A stretch of 64,000 bases of DNA from Pirellula sp. SH-Sr6A (GCF_001610875.1 NZ_CP011272.1:5127988-5191987); one strand, 5' to 3'; counted from the stretch's first letter, positions 53,889 to 62,838 are shown. Numbers and translations are program-made. Notes: generated by a model not told the origin, from the letters alone.

Positions 53889-54191
53889 TGAATAGCAGGC
53901 CCCCAGTGAATAGCAGACACCCACCTTTTGGGGGGAGAGTGTATAGCAGGCACCGAGAGTGAATAGCAGGCACCCACCTTTTGGGGAGTGAATAGCAGAC
54001 ACGCACCTTTTGGGGGGAGGGGAGGTTTCTCGCAAAGGCGCCAAGACGCAACGAAACGCGATCACCAAATCCGAGGCACCCACCCATAACAGTGAATAGC
54101 AGGCACCCACCTTTTGGGGAGTGAATAGCAGACACCCACCTTTTGGGGGGAGGAACAATAAGAAGGCACCCACCTTTTGTCTTCTCCGATA

Positions 54192-54220
54192 GAAGGCACC
54201 CACCTATTGGTGGTGCCTTC
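54192..54220 (+). repeat. Hairpin within the array
   Basis: GAAGGCACC (54192-54200) pairs with GGTGCCTTC (54212-54220) across an 11-base loop that contains the rest of one motif copy. It is one place where the motif meets its own inverse, so this segment can fold in RNA or single-stranded DNA. Confidence 0.6.
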
Positions 54221-54300
54221 CCCGATAGGAGGCACCCATCTTTTGTAATTGCAACACCTAGCACCTTAATAGGAGGCACCCATCTTTTGGAGGACCGAGA

Positions 54301-54565
54301 GGAAATAGAGGGCACCCACGTTCTGGAGTACCATTCGATCGTAGATTAGGGGCACCCACCTAATGGGGGGCAGTTCAATGGACTGTTCAATGGACTCAAA
54401 TAGGAAGGGACTCAAATAGGAAGCACCCAACTTTTGGGGGGGAGGAGAGGTTTCGCGCGAAGGCGCAATGATGCAAGCGGGGAGGGGCGGAGATTGGGGG
54501 GGGAAGGAGATCAGGCTAGTGAGTTCGGATTACTCGACCCGAAATAGGAGGCACCCACCAAATGG
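54301..54565 (+). repeat. Segmental duplication A, copy 1 (265 bp)
   Basis: Almost identical to 54978-55244. It begins GGAAATAGAGGGCACCC and ends CACCCACCAAATGG. It contains several motif copies, the GCGAAGGCGCAA element, a G-run and the GAGTTCGGATTACTCGA element in the same order as copy 2. Differences are a handful of base changes and G-run length. Confidence 0.85.
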
Positions 54566-54821
54566 ACCCGAAATAGGAGGCACCCACCAAATGGGGGGAG
54601 GTAAATCGAGGGCACCCACCTTCTGGAGTACCCTTTGATCAAAGATTGGGGGCACCCACCTATTGGGAGGCAGTTCATTGGACTCAAATAGGAAGCCACC
54701 ACCTTTTGGGGGGAGGGAGGTTTCACGCGAAGGCGCAAGTGGAGATTTGGGGGCACCCATCTTTTGGAGAATGAAAATGGAAATAGAGGGCACCCACGTT
54801 CTGGAGTACGCTTCGATCGGA

Positions 54822-54977
54822 GATTGGGGGCGCCCACCTTTTGGAGGGGAGGAAACAGTTGATGGCCCTGGGGACCATCGTCTCGCACTGGGGACCATTG
54901 TCTCGCGAGTCGAGTTTTTGTCGCCTTTCCCTACTGTCCCTATTGAGTTCGGATTACTCGAATCGATGGAGCCGATG
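54822..54977 (+). repeat. Segmental duplication B, copy 1 (156 bp)
   Basis: A direct near-copy of 55374-55530. It runs from a motif copy through GAGGAAACAGTTGATGGCCC, the paired GGGGACCAT elements, and GAGTTCGGATTACTCGA to GCCGATG. The last ~38 bp resemble the 3' end of the Cys-rich lipoprotein gene. It directly abuts copy 2 of duplication A. Confidence 0.8.
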
Positions 54978-55244
54978 GGAAATAGAGGGCACCCACGTTC
55001 TGGAGTACCATTCGATCGTAGATTGGGGGCACCCACCTATTGGGGGGCAGTTCAATGGACTGTTCAATGGACTCAAATAGGAAGGGACTCAAATAGGAAG
55101 CACCCACCTTTTGGGGGGGAGGGGAGGTTTCGCGCGAAGGCGCAATGATGCAAGCGGGGAGGGGCGGAGATTGGGGGGGGGGAAGGAGATCAGGCTAGTG
55201 AGTTCGGATTACTCGACCCGAAATAGGAGGCACCCACCAAATGG
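54978..55244 (+). repeat. Segmental duplication A, copy 2 (267 bp)
   Basis: Second copy of the 54301-54565 segment, in direct orientation about 680 bp downstream. High identity points to a recent duplication or gene-conversion-like event. Confidence 0.85.
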
Positions 55245-55373
55245 GGGGAGGGAAATCGAGGGCATCCACGTTCTGGAGTGCCCTTCGATCGCAGATTGGC
55301 GGCACTCACCTAACCAACCCTTTGATCAAAGATTGGGGGCACCCACCTAACCAACGCTCACCTAACCAACGGA

Positions 55374-55530
55374 GATTTGGGGGCACCCACCTTTTGGAGG
55401 GGAGGAAACAGTTGATGGCCCTGGGGACCATTGTCTCGCCCTGGGGACCATTGTCTCGCGAGACGAGTTTTTGTTGCCTTTCCCTGATGTCCCTAGTGAG
55501 TTCGGATTACTCGACTAGATGGGGCCGATG
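55374..55530 (+). repeat. Segmental duplication B, copy 2, entering a gene (157 bp)
   Basis: Second copy of the 54822-54977 segment. Its right end overlaps the last dozen codons of the Cys-rich lipoprotein gene on the minus strand (55493-55530). The array therefore borders on, or grew out of, the gene's 3' end. Confidence 0.8.
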
Positions 55531-56152
55531 CGTTGCGAACTTGGACTTTCGAAGGTGTCGATCGATAGCGAGCGTTCTCGTCAGGTGTAGGGGACGGTGC
55601 TGGTGCCGGGACCGATTCCAGCCTTGGTTTGGCGGGCGTCGGCTGCATGGATCCACTCGGGCGATTGGATCTGCTCGGAGACGCGGGAATGGCTTGCACG
55701 CTTTCTGGAGCATAGTCACCTTCGGAGACGATCATTCCCGAATCATAGGATGATTGGCAGCTTGAACATCCAGATGCACCAACGTGACCGGTGCTGCAGG
55801 TGGAGCAGTCATTGGGAACATATTGGAATCCCCAAAGCTCTCGAAAACGGCTGAGTGCGCCTGGGCATCGCCCACAGGAATCGCCGCCAATAAAGGTGTT
55901 ATCGCATCCGCAAGGATCGCAAACGGGTGGTTCGTTGATTTGCTCGTCCCAATACACCTCGCCACACCCCGAGTTGCAATGATTGACGGATAGTCGAGAG
56001 GCGATGCGATTGCGCAGTCCTAAACCATCGCAACCGACGTCGCATCCCGTCCCGCATGCGTTACCGTAGCGATCGACAACTTGAATTCCGCAGCAGCCGA
56101 TCTGCAATGCAAGCGTGAACAAGGCTACCCATCCGAACGCAATTGATCTCAT
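55493..56152 (-). CDS. Cys-rich secreted lipoprotein, planctomycete type
   Basis: A 219-residue protein. The signal MRSIAFGWVALFTLALQIGC ends in a lipobox-like Cys. Residues 20-130 hold about 20 cysteines in short patterns (GTGCDVGCDG, DPCGCDN, CSTCSTGHVG), so the exported protein should be heavily disulfide-linked or metal-bound. The C-terminal 80 residues are Pro/Ser/Arg-rich and probably unstructured. Its last codons (RVIRTH) lie within sequence repeated in the neighbouring array. No function is known. Confidence 0.75.
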   Translation of the reverse strand: MRSIAFGWVALFTLALQIGCCGIQVVDRYGNACGTGCDVGCDGLGLRNRIASRLSVNHCNSGCGEVYWDEQINEPPVCDPCGCDNTFIGGDSCGRCPGALSRFRELWGFQYVPNDCSTCSTGHVGASGCSSCQSSYDSGMIVSEGDYAPESVQAIPASPSRSNRPSGSMQPTPAKPRLESVPAPAPSPTPDENARYRSTPSKVQVRNASAPSSRVIRTH

Positions 56153-56368
56153 GTCTTGACTCCCAAGGTTGTTGGCTACCAGGGGGAGTATCGGCTCGCA
56201 TAATCCCTACAATCAGCAAATCTTGCCAAGATTCCCGTTCAAACCTCCCTCGCCTCCCCATTTTTCCCAGTCTGCGTGCGCGGTATTTTGGTCGACGATT
56301 GAAGCCTTGGCGGCGAACGTCCGATGGATCAAGGACCGTACCACTGTCTCTCACGAGAATCGGGTTCT

Positions 56369-56656
56369 ATGGACATCGACCGCAACCGCTACTTCATGTT
56401 CGGAGTAATCCTATTTCTGTTAGGTCTCCAATTTCGGCTCGTGGATTCTTTTGTCCTGAACGAGAGTAGCACGCGCACGTTACACAAAATTGCGCAACAG
56501 TCTAAGATTGCGGACAACAATGTCGCAACGAACATGTATATGGAGATGGGGACTCCCAAGAAATCGATCAAGCCGCCGAACTGGGTTGGTTTTGTTCTCC
56601 TCACGGCAGGTGGGGTGATGGCTCTGCATGCCATGGTGCTCCCAAAGCGTTCGTAA
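56369..56656 (+). CDS. Small hypothetical membrane protein
   Basis: A 95-residue protein when started at the ATG at 56369 (MDIDRNRYFMFG). Two hydrophobic segments: FGVILFLLGLQFRLVDSFVL and WVGFVLLTAGGVMALHAMVL, joined by a hydrophilic loop (SSTRTLHKIAQQSKIADN). The frame extends to 56324 without a better start. It faces away from the Cys-rich lipoprotein gene and precedes another small gene 87 bp downstream on the same strand. Confidence 0.65.
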   Translation: MDIDRNRYFMFGVILFLLGLQFRLVDSFVLNESSTRTLHKIAQQSKIADNNVATNMYMEMGTPKKSIKPPNWVGFVLLTAGGVMALHAMVLPKRS

Positions 56657-56743
56657 AGCGAAGACCCTGCGGTAAGGCACTTTGAAGTGCGCTCCTCGTC
56701 TACTCCTCCTTGTCGACCTTCTCTGGAAAAGGATTTCCTCATC

Positions 56744-57166
56744 ATGAGAAATCGGTGGCGAACAGTCCGATCCCCTGCGCTTTGGGTTTTGCTCAGCGCA
56801 GCGGCGATTGCAGGCGCATCCAATTGGAGGTCGGAAACTGCTGGATCCGTAGCAACTTGGGGGAGCGAGATCGGCGCTAGCCCGGTTCAGAATCGTTCGA
56901 GCGAAGACAAGGAATCTCTGCTCCGTGAAGACACTCCCCTTACTCAGTTGCGGGGACGATTTCGTCAATCGGGCGATCGCATTTTGTTTACCGAAGAGGG
57001 GGCCAGCCGATCGATGAAATGCCTGGAGAATCTTTGGCTTCAAAGGATTTTGGATTCGCAGAAAAACGAAGATCGCAAGGTGATTTGGTTGGTCAACAGC
57101 GCTCGAGTTACCGAATTCAACGGCGAAAACTTTCTGTTGATTGAGAGCGCGACCAAGACGCGATAG
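56744..57166 (+). CDS. Small exported hypothetical protein
   Basis: A 140-residue protein. The ATG at 56744 has AAAGGA upstream and begins a signal-like segment (SPALWVLLSAAAIAGASN). The mature part has a short conserved-looking domain (LRGRFRQSGDRILFTEEGAS, then CLENLWLQRILD and VIWLVNSARVTEFNGENFLL). No family was recognised. It is convergent with the kinase gene 57 bp away. Confidence 0.65.
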   Translation: MRNRWRTVRSPALWVLLSAAAIAGASNWRSETAGSVATWGSEIGASPVQNRSSEDKESLLREDTPLTQLRGRFRQSGDRILFTEEGASRSMKCLENLWLQRILDSQKNEDRKVIWLVNSARVTEFNGENFLLIESATKTR

Positions 57167-57223
57167 CGAGAACGCGAGCGGTCGTCGCGTTGTTGCCGAA
57201 GATTTGAAGTAACCTATTCCGGC

Positions 57224-58792
57224 CTATGAAGCCGTGGCTGCTTCCGTGGTCTGCTTGGTCATCTCGCGCTGATCCCAAGCCACGCGGATGGCTCTGGGAA
57301 GTGATCCAAGGATAAGCTGTCTCTTGTCCGGCTGGTCACTCAATTCGCTCAGAAGGGTTTCTGCTTTTTGAAAGAATGCTTCCGCGAACGCGTTGTCGGG
57401 GTTCCCTCTACGTTCGATCCATCCCATTTCAATGTTCGCAATCGCCGCAATGACTTTGTCCGTATCCGGAAACCCCGAGGTCAGCACCTTTCGCAACGAA
57501 TCTCGAGCCTCTTCGTAATTGGAAGCCTCTATGTGAAGCCTAGCTATTTGAAGCTCGGCCTTGAGGTAATAGTTTCTGCTTACCGCGTCTTTGGGTGGGT
57601 AGTACTCGGATATTGCATTCCAATGGCGAAGGTCGTTTTCGAGAATGGCCAAGGCAAATTGTTTCTCGATGGTCTCTTGGCGAGGAACTCCCACTCCTGT
57701 TACCGGGCCACCGAACAGATCGTGATAAGTGACTCCATAGACGATACCCATGGTTGCAAGGCCGACGGCTAAACAAGCCGCTGCACGTAAGAGGGGCGCT
57801 GCCCAAGCTCGCTTGTCACCTTTGCGAATATTCTTGTTTTGCTCGGTGGCGAGTTGTTGCAATTGCTGCGTTACTGCCAGATTGCTCAGACGTTGATGTT
57901 CGATTACCAAACCCGTGAACGGAATCATCTTATCGATGCTGCCACCCATGACTTCATCGATCACACCTCGCAGCGACCTGCTCAGTTCGGCAGCGGTTGC
58001 GAATCGTTCTTCCGGACTTTTGTTCAGTAGCTTGTGTACGATATCGACCAGGGAGTCTGGCAAGTCAGGGCGCAGTTGCTTGAGAGATACGGGAATCGCC
58101 TGTACGTGCTGCATGGCTAAGGCCAAGGGTGTTTCCCCTGAGAAGGGAGGACGCCCTGAGAGCATGTGATACGCCGTCGCGCCGAGAGAGTACAAGTCGC
58201 TACGGGAATCGACGGCCAAGCCTTGGATTTGTTCCGGGCTCATGTAAAGAGGCGTACCGAGCGCGACACCGACTGCCGTCAAGTTCTGCGATTGTCCCCT
58301 CGCCCTGGCCAATCCAAAGTCGGCGATCTTGACTTCACCATCGGGTGTAAGAAGTAGGTTATCAGGCTTGATGTCGCGATGAACAAGTCCGATGGATGAT
58401 GCCTTTTGCAAAGCCGCAGTGGCTTGCCAGAGGATCGAGATCGCTTCCGCCAGCGGGAGCGCACCGCGTCTTTGGATATAAGCGTGGAGATTGCTGCCGG
58501 GAACATACTCCTGCGCGATGTAATGGATCGAATCGAACTTCCCGACGTCGTAGACTTGGACAATGTTCGGGTGCATCAATGATGCGACAGCCCTCGCCTC
58601 TTGGAGGAAACGCTGCTCATGGTCTTGCGAACCGACGTAATCGGATCGCATCACTTTGAGCGCGACGTGTCGGTGAAGCGATTGTTGAAACGCCAGATAT
58701 ACCTCGGACATCCCACCGACCCCCAGTCGATGCAGGATCGCATAGCCGGCAACGGTCTTGTTGGTCAATTCTGGGGATGAATGGTTGAACAT
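57224..58792 (-). CDS. Transmembrane Ser/Thr protein kinase
   Basis: A 522-residue Hanks-type kinase. GVGGMSEVYLA forms the ATP loop from residue 24, Lys46 lies in VALKV, HRDIKPDN at 138-145 is the catalytic loop, DFG is at 158-160, and GTPLYMSPEQ closes the activation segment. A membrane helix follows at ~332-356. The extracytoplasmic C-terminus of ~165 residues is helical and TPR-like (NYYLKAELQIARLHIEASNY). The start at 58792 is one base after the upstream gene's stop, so translation is probably coupled. It may sense envelope conditions and phosphorylate FHA partners. Confidence 0.92.
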   Translation of the reverse strand: MFNHSSPELTNKTVAGYAILHRLGVGGMSEVYLAFQQSLHRHVALKVMRSDYVGSQDHEQRFLQEARAVASLMHPNIVQVYDVGKFDSIHYIAQEYVPGSNLHAYIQRRGALPLAEAISILWQATAALQKASSIGLVHRDIKPDNLLLTPDGEVKIADFGLARARGQSQNLTAVGVALGTPLYMSPEQIQGLAVDSRSDLYSLGATAYHMLSGRPPFSGETPLALAMQHVQAIPVSLKQLRPDLPDSLVDIVHKLLNKSPEERFATAAELSRSLRGVIDEVMGGSIDKMIPFTGLVIEHQRLSNLAVTQQLQQLATEQNKNIRKGDKRAWAAPLLRAAACLAVGLATMGIVYGVTYHDLFGGPVTGVGVPRQETIEKQFALAILENDLRHWNAISEYYPPKDAVSRNYYLKAELQIARLHIEASNYEEARDSLRKVLTSGFPDTDKVIAAIANIEMGWIERRGNPDNAFAEAFFQKAETLLSELSDQPDKRQLILGSLPRAIRVAWDQREMTKQTTEAATAS

Positions 58793-58793
58793 A

Positions 58794-61718
58794 CTAGCGG
58801 CTCCAACGCACGGCGATTCGACATTGTTCCGAAGGTCGAAGATTGATGAGAACCTGGCCGTCTTCCACATCCAGTTTAGTCGATTGTCGATGGTGTGCGT
58901 CGATTCGCCATGCTTCCTCTGCGTTTTTCAAGAAACTCAGCTTGGTCGAGGCTCGTTTCCCTCGCGTCTCTCGCACCCAGAACAACGAATCGAATGATTC
59001 TCGCGGAGCGTCCTCGTCGACCCACATCGTTCCGTCCCGAGGATCGTCCCCTTCGATGCCGACATTGGGAAGATTGCTTTGGGCCAACCAAGCTCCGGAG
59101 TCGACTTCGTCGGATGCCAATCGAACGGCCGTCCAATAGGCTGGATCGATTCCGTCCTGTGCGGTCTCTAGCGGGCGTGGCCAGTCCATGCCCAACCGCA
59201 ACGCAAACCTCGCACATCTGGGGCCATCGTGTGGCAACGGGGTTACCAGATAGCGATGGTCGAATCGCTGGTGAGTCGACAATCCGCCTGCGGCCAGGTA
59301 GATCTTGTTCTCAATGTCGTCAATTTCTACCAACTCCACGGTCGCCTGCATGGGAGCGGGGAGTTTACCCTTCGTTCCTTGCTGCCAAGCGGAAAGAGTT
59401 GCCGATTCGTTTGCCCAAGCGGTTCGCCATACGCACTGAAAGCGATGATCGTGGGGGGCGTCGCACTCGACGTCAATGTCGATCCATCGCGCCCCCTTCC
59501 ACAATGTGTAGCGCGTCGTCAGTCTGACAGGCCCCACCCCGGGTACGACCGTTGTTCCTGTCGTTTCGATAACCCCTCGAACAGTAGAGTTCTCAATCAG
59601 ACGCAGCTCGGTCTTGTCACGGGGCAAGAAATCCGCTTCCTGCCATTTCTTGCCAGCACCCTGTTCTCCCAGAACAATCGAGGCCATCCCGCTCATCCGG
59701 CTTCCCCGTTTGTTCGGCACGAAGACCGATCGCAAATGCCCCTTCTTCGGATCGATCTGCACTTCGAGATATTCATTGGCGAGGGTCCAGTCCGAATCTG
59801 CGATGCCGGGCCGCTTTCCAGTGAGTTTGCTCAACACACCTGGTCTGGAAAGGACGGGTCGTACAGGCCCCGTTGCCTCATTCAGCCCGGCAGCTCGCAC
59901 TTTGACAAATCCAAAAGGAGGAAGATCCGCAACCAAATGACTTCGATTGCCCTGGGTGACTGCCCCAACGATACGTGTCGACGAGCCGGAATCGATTTCT
60001 CCCGGAATGCTTTCCAAGAAAACGCGTCGAGCGTGACTGCTGTTGTTCACAATCAAATAACCATTTGGCGACCCAGATTCGGTCGCGGCTACTCCAGCCC
60101 CTGCAATCATTTCTAACAACCGACTCTTCGCATTCAAGAAATCTGCTTCCAGTTCCTCCGACGAACGGAAAACATCCGGTTGCGCCGAAGCGGTACAGTC
60201 CTTACAGCGATGCGCTTTACTCTCTATCGCAAGAATCGATTGGGCGAAATCTCTCGTAATGCACTTCGGGGCAACATTTTGCCATATCCATGCGAGCGAT
60301 CGGAGGCGGGAGGTTCGAACGAATCGACCGTATGCCCCAAGATGCTCCCGTTGTTGAGCTGCAATCTGGGGAGCATCCCCTACCAACGGAATTCGGAACT
60401 GGCGATTCTGAAAAGCGTCCGAGCTGTAGGGTTGATTCGTTGTGGTAAAGAATCTTTCCATTCGATCCAACGATCCCAACGCAGGGGAACGCTTCATCAC
60501 GGCAGCGAGATCCGCATACGCATCTGCGACTTGGTCGGGCCAATGTGCCAAGACCAATGTGGGGACGTGGTGATAGTCGAGCTGTTTGGAAAGGTGGGAA
60601 GTGAAATGCAGGAAAGTTTCTGCATTGGACGCATCGACCACATGCCCCAATACCGCATCGATCGCATCTCCCTCCGAATGGGCTTGCCAGCGAATCTTTG
60701 CTGAATCCTTTTCAGGGACAATGCCACCTGACCATGCGTGGATAAGTGCACCGCGGTAGCCATGGCTGAGCAATAGATCGGGGTACAAACTACTCCAACC
60801 CGGGGCAAACTGGCTGAATATGGTGGGAGGTTCCACTCCCAGCGTCCGATACGATTCCGCTCCGTCCTTGAAGGCTTGGTCAATCCCCCAGTGGGTAGAA
60901 AAACTCGACTGCAATTCGCGTTCGAAACCCCCGATCAACTCCCATTCGCTTTCCACCAGCTTTTGTCGAAGGCGACGCCAAGTCTCGGGCTTCTCGTCGT
61001 GAAGCTTCCGCAGCAGAGATCCATTAGCAAGTAGCCCGATCGATTGAGGTGCATCGAGTTGTCTTGAAAATGCCTCGCCCAAGGTTGACTCTGCGAGTAG
61101 AACGACTTCGAGGAGATGGATCTGTTGTGAGCAATAGCGATCCCGCTCTTGCGAAACCGTATCGAAGGCGGCCTGGATCCATCGCTCGGTTTCCTCGGCG
61201 TCCCCAGCCAAAGCGGCTTTCGCTGCGGAGAGAACTTGTTCAGAAAACGCGAGCCAATCCAAGTTCCACGAGTATCGCAGTTTTCTCGCCATGATTTGGA
61301 TCTGCAGGACTGCGTATCCAAGAGCATAAAAGTCACTCAAGCACAGAGGAATCGCGTTCGGAATTTCGACTTTTTCATCTGCAAGCCCCTTGGCGATGGC
61401 TTCGAACAAGTCTGAGCGCTTTCTACCATTGCTGTCGATGGTCAAGCACTTGCCCAGCGTCAACCGCTCTCGCTGCGGTTGATCCACCTTGTCTCGACTC
61501 CACTCCGGTATGACGACGACAGACGATTCGAGTTCCAAGGAACTCGAATCGGAGCGTTTCCACTCGGGTAGGGAATTCAACGCTACTAAAAGTCTCGGGT
61601 CCCACCCGACTGTCCAAGCAGCTAGAAAATCGGCCGCCGTTTCATGTCCAACGCCTGTTGGCAAGTCTTCGATAGCATAGCTGGGAACGACGATGACGGA
61701 ACGCTGAATGGGAGACAT
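58794..61718 (-). CDS. Large GH38-like protein (alpha-mannosidase-related, function uncertain)
   Basis: A 974-residue protein. The middle shows GH38/57-like phrases (GGFERELQSSFSTHWGIDQAF, IFSQFAPGWSSLYPDLLLSH), and the last ~350 residues are a beta-rich domain like the GH38 C-terminal region (LANEYLEVQIDPKKGHLRSV, RYTLWKGARWIDIDVECDAP). The classical HxHxD/NDPGW entry motif is not visible, so activity is doubtful. No signal peptide is seen. It lies between a DUF1080 gene (45 bp upstream) and the kinase gene (1 bp downstream), forming one operon. Confidence 0.55.
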   Translation of the reverse strand: MSPIQRSVIVVPSYAIEDLPTGVGHETAADFLAAWTVGWDPRLLVALNSLPEWKRSDSSSLELESSVVVIPEWSRDKVDQPQRERLTLGKCLTIDSNGRKRSDLFEAIAKGLADEKVEIPNAIPLCLSDFYALGYAVLQIQIMARKLRYSWNLDWLAFSEQVLSAAKAALAGDAEETERWIQAAFDTVSQERDRYCSQQIHLLEVVLLAESTLGEAFSRQLDAPQSIGLLANGSLLRKLHDEKPETWRRLRQKLVESEWELIGGFERELQSSFSTHWGIDQAFKDGAESYRTLGVEPPTIFSQFAPGWSSLYPDLLLSHGYRGALIHAWSGGIVPEKDSAKIRWQAHSEGDAIDAVLGHVVDASNAETFLHFTSHLSKQLDYHHVPTLVLAHWPDQVADAYADLAAVMKRSPALGSLDRMERFFTTTNQPYSSDAFQNRQFRIPLVGDAPQIAAQQREHLGAYGRFVRTSRLRSLAWIWQNVAPKCITRDFAQSILAIESKAHRCKDCTASAQPDVFRSSEELEADFLNAKSRLLEMIAGAGVAATESGSPNGYLIVNNSSHARRVFLESIPGEIDSGSSTRIVGAVTQGNRSHLVADLPPFGFVKVRAAGLNEATGPVRPVLSRPGVLSKLTGKRPGIADSDWTLANEYLEVQIDPKKGHLRSVFVPNKRGSRMSGMASIVLGEQGAGKKWQEADFLPRDKTELRLIENSTVRGVIETTGTTVVPGVGPVRLTTRYTLWKGARWIDIDVECDAPHDHRFQCVWRTAWANESATLSAWQQGTKGKLPAPMQATVELVEIDDIENKIYLAAGGLSTHQRFDHRYLVTPLPHDGPRCARFALRLGMDWPRPLETAQDGIDPAYWTAVRLASDEVDSGAWLAQSNLPNVGIEGDDPRDGTMWVDEDAPRESFDSLFWVRETRGKRASTKLSFLKNAEEAWRIDAHHRQSTKLDVEDGQVLINLRPSEQCRIAVRWSR

Positions 61719-61763
61719 CCACGACTTTGATGTTGGTGTGATGAATGAACAACTTTGGACTGA

Positions 61764-62585
61764 CTACTTGTCCAAATTCAATAGCTCGACCTTCCGAAAC
61801 TCGATCGGGTGGCTTTCGGATTGGAGAGAAATAGTTCCCGACGAAAGCATCTTGGTACCCGCTTTCTCCGCCAACTCTTTGGCATGCGCATCGCGGTCGT
61901 CCAGTTGGGGTTTTGCGTATTCCAGGACGAGCTCGCCGTTTACTTTGTGTCGGATCACCTCATTCCCACGCACTTCGATTTCAGCGGTGACCCATTGGTC
62001 TCCGTGAAACGTCTTCGACTTGGAATTGGTGCAGTGATTGAGAATCAGTTTTTCGTTCATCACCACGTTGGTTCCCGGGGTGCAGAGATTGCAAGTTGTC
62101 CGAGGATTCTTGCCGTCGCCGCCCAAGAACTGGACTTCGATTGAAGCTGGAAAATCTTGGTCCTTGGTCATGGTTTCTGGGCGCTCGCCATGGAGCATGA
62201 CGCCGCTATTGCGAAGAGCCCAACCGGGCCCTCCTCGCACTTGCTCCCCTACGAATCGATATTCGATTCTTAAGATGTAGTTGGAGAATACATCTTTGTA
62301 AAAGAGATGGCCGAAGGTTTCATTGAACTCGCTATATCCCTCGTACCCGACCTTGAGCGCCCCGTTTTCAACTCGAAACGTATTGGCAAAGTTCTCACCG
62401 AGATTGTGGTATCGGATTTTCGGTGTCCACCCCGTAAGGTCCTTGCCGTTGAAAAGCTGAATCCATTCTCCTGAGCTGGCAGGCGTCTTCGCTCCTCCGT
62501 CCTGCGCCCTTCCAAAAGAACCCAAGGAGAGGGTAACGCCTACGGCACCGGCGAGGGCCAGATTCATCAAAAAGGTTCGTCTCAT
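61764..62585 (-). CDS. DUF1080 (3-keto-disaccharide hydrolase) protein
   Basis: A 273-residue secreted protein with a signal peptide (RRTFLMNLALAGAVGVTLSLGSFGRAQ). The DUF1080 domain starts WIQLFNGKDLTGWTPK and contains NYILRIEYRF, GWALRNSGVMLHGE and SIEVQFLGGDGKN, all standard for this concanavalin-like fold. Some relatives hydrolyse 3-keto-disaccharides. It heads the minus-strand unit with the GH38-like protein and kinase. Confidence 0.9.
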   Translation of the reverse strand: MRRTFLMNLALAGAVGVTLSLGSFGRAQDGGAKTPASSGEWIQLFNGKDLTGWTPKIRYHNLGENFANTFRVENGALKVGYEGYSEFNETFGHLFYKDVFSNYILRIEYRFVGEQVRGGPGWALRNSGVMLHGERPETMTKDQDFPASIEVQFLGGDGKNPRTTCNLCTPGTNVVMNEKLILNHCTNSKSKTFHGDQWVTAEIEVRGNEVIRHKVNGELVLEYAKPQLDDRDAHAKELAEKAGTKMLSSGTISLQSESHPIEFRKVELLNLDK

Positions 62586-62838
62586 GGGAGGATCGGCTGG
62601 GTAAGGGATTTGGGAGGCAGCAGAGTGAGAGTTGCAAGTATACCGATCGTAGCGATTTTACGAATTGGACTGATCAAAATCGTATCGGGCCGCCACAATC
62701 TGAGACGGTCTATTGTACTCGACAATTCTACGGGGCTAGTCTTCCGGGGCTGATAACGCCCCATCGGCACGCTGACTCGTGACCGGCTCCTCTATCCAAA
62801 CTTTCCCATCAAAGGGCTCAAATCACTTGGAAATCGCG

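Larger units (their letters stand above)
53889..55400 (+). repeat. Array of about 29 copies of a GGCACCCACC-centred motif
   Basis: A non-coding block built from degenerate copies of a ~24-bp motif with core GGCACCCACCTTTTGG, usually preceded by AATAG plus two or three purines. Copies occur at irregular 20-120 bp intervals, for example near 53907, 53961, 54093, 54123, 54162, 54191, 54226, 54270, 54303, 54540, 54569, 54979, 55020, 55077, 55220 and 55376. Copies at 53.9-54.2 kb carry AATAGCAG; later ones carry AATAGAGG or GATTGGGG. Many are followed by runs of 4-9 G. Interspersed are three other short families (GAGGTTTC..GCGAAGGCGCAA, GAGTTCGGATTACTCGA and CTGGGGACCATTGTCTCGC). Open frames here are translations of the repeats. 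The function is unknown. Confidence 0.9.

Noticed and set aside
53800-55148. Several open frames of 80-170 codons on both strands
   Set aside because: Their translations are repeated phrases produced by the motif copies (for example GGCLLF and PKRWVPAIHS). They lack start signals and family character.
53889-55400. CRISPR array
   Set aside because: The repeats are degenerate, spacing is irregular (20-120 bp), spacers contain further repeats, and no cas genes are nearby.
59229-60116. 295-codon frame opposite the GH38-like gene
   Set aside because: Antisense shadow with no domain and no ribosome-binding site.
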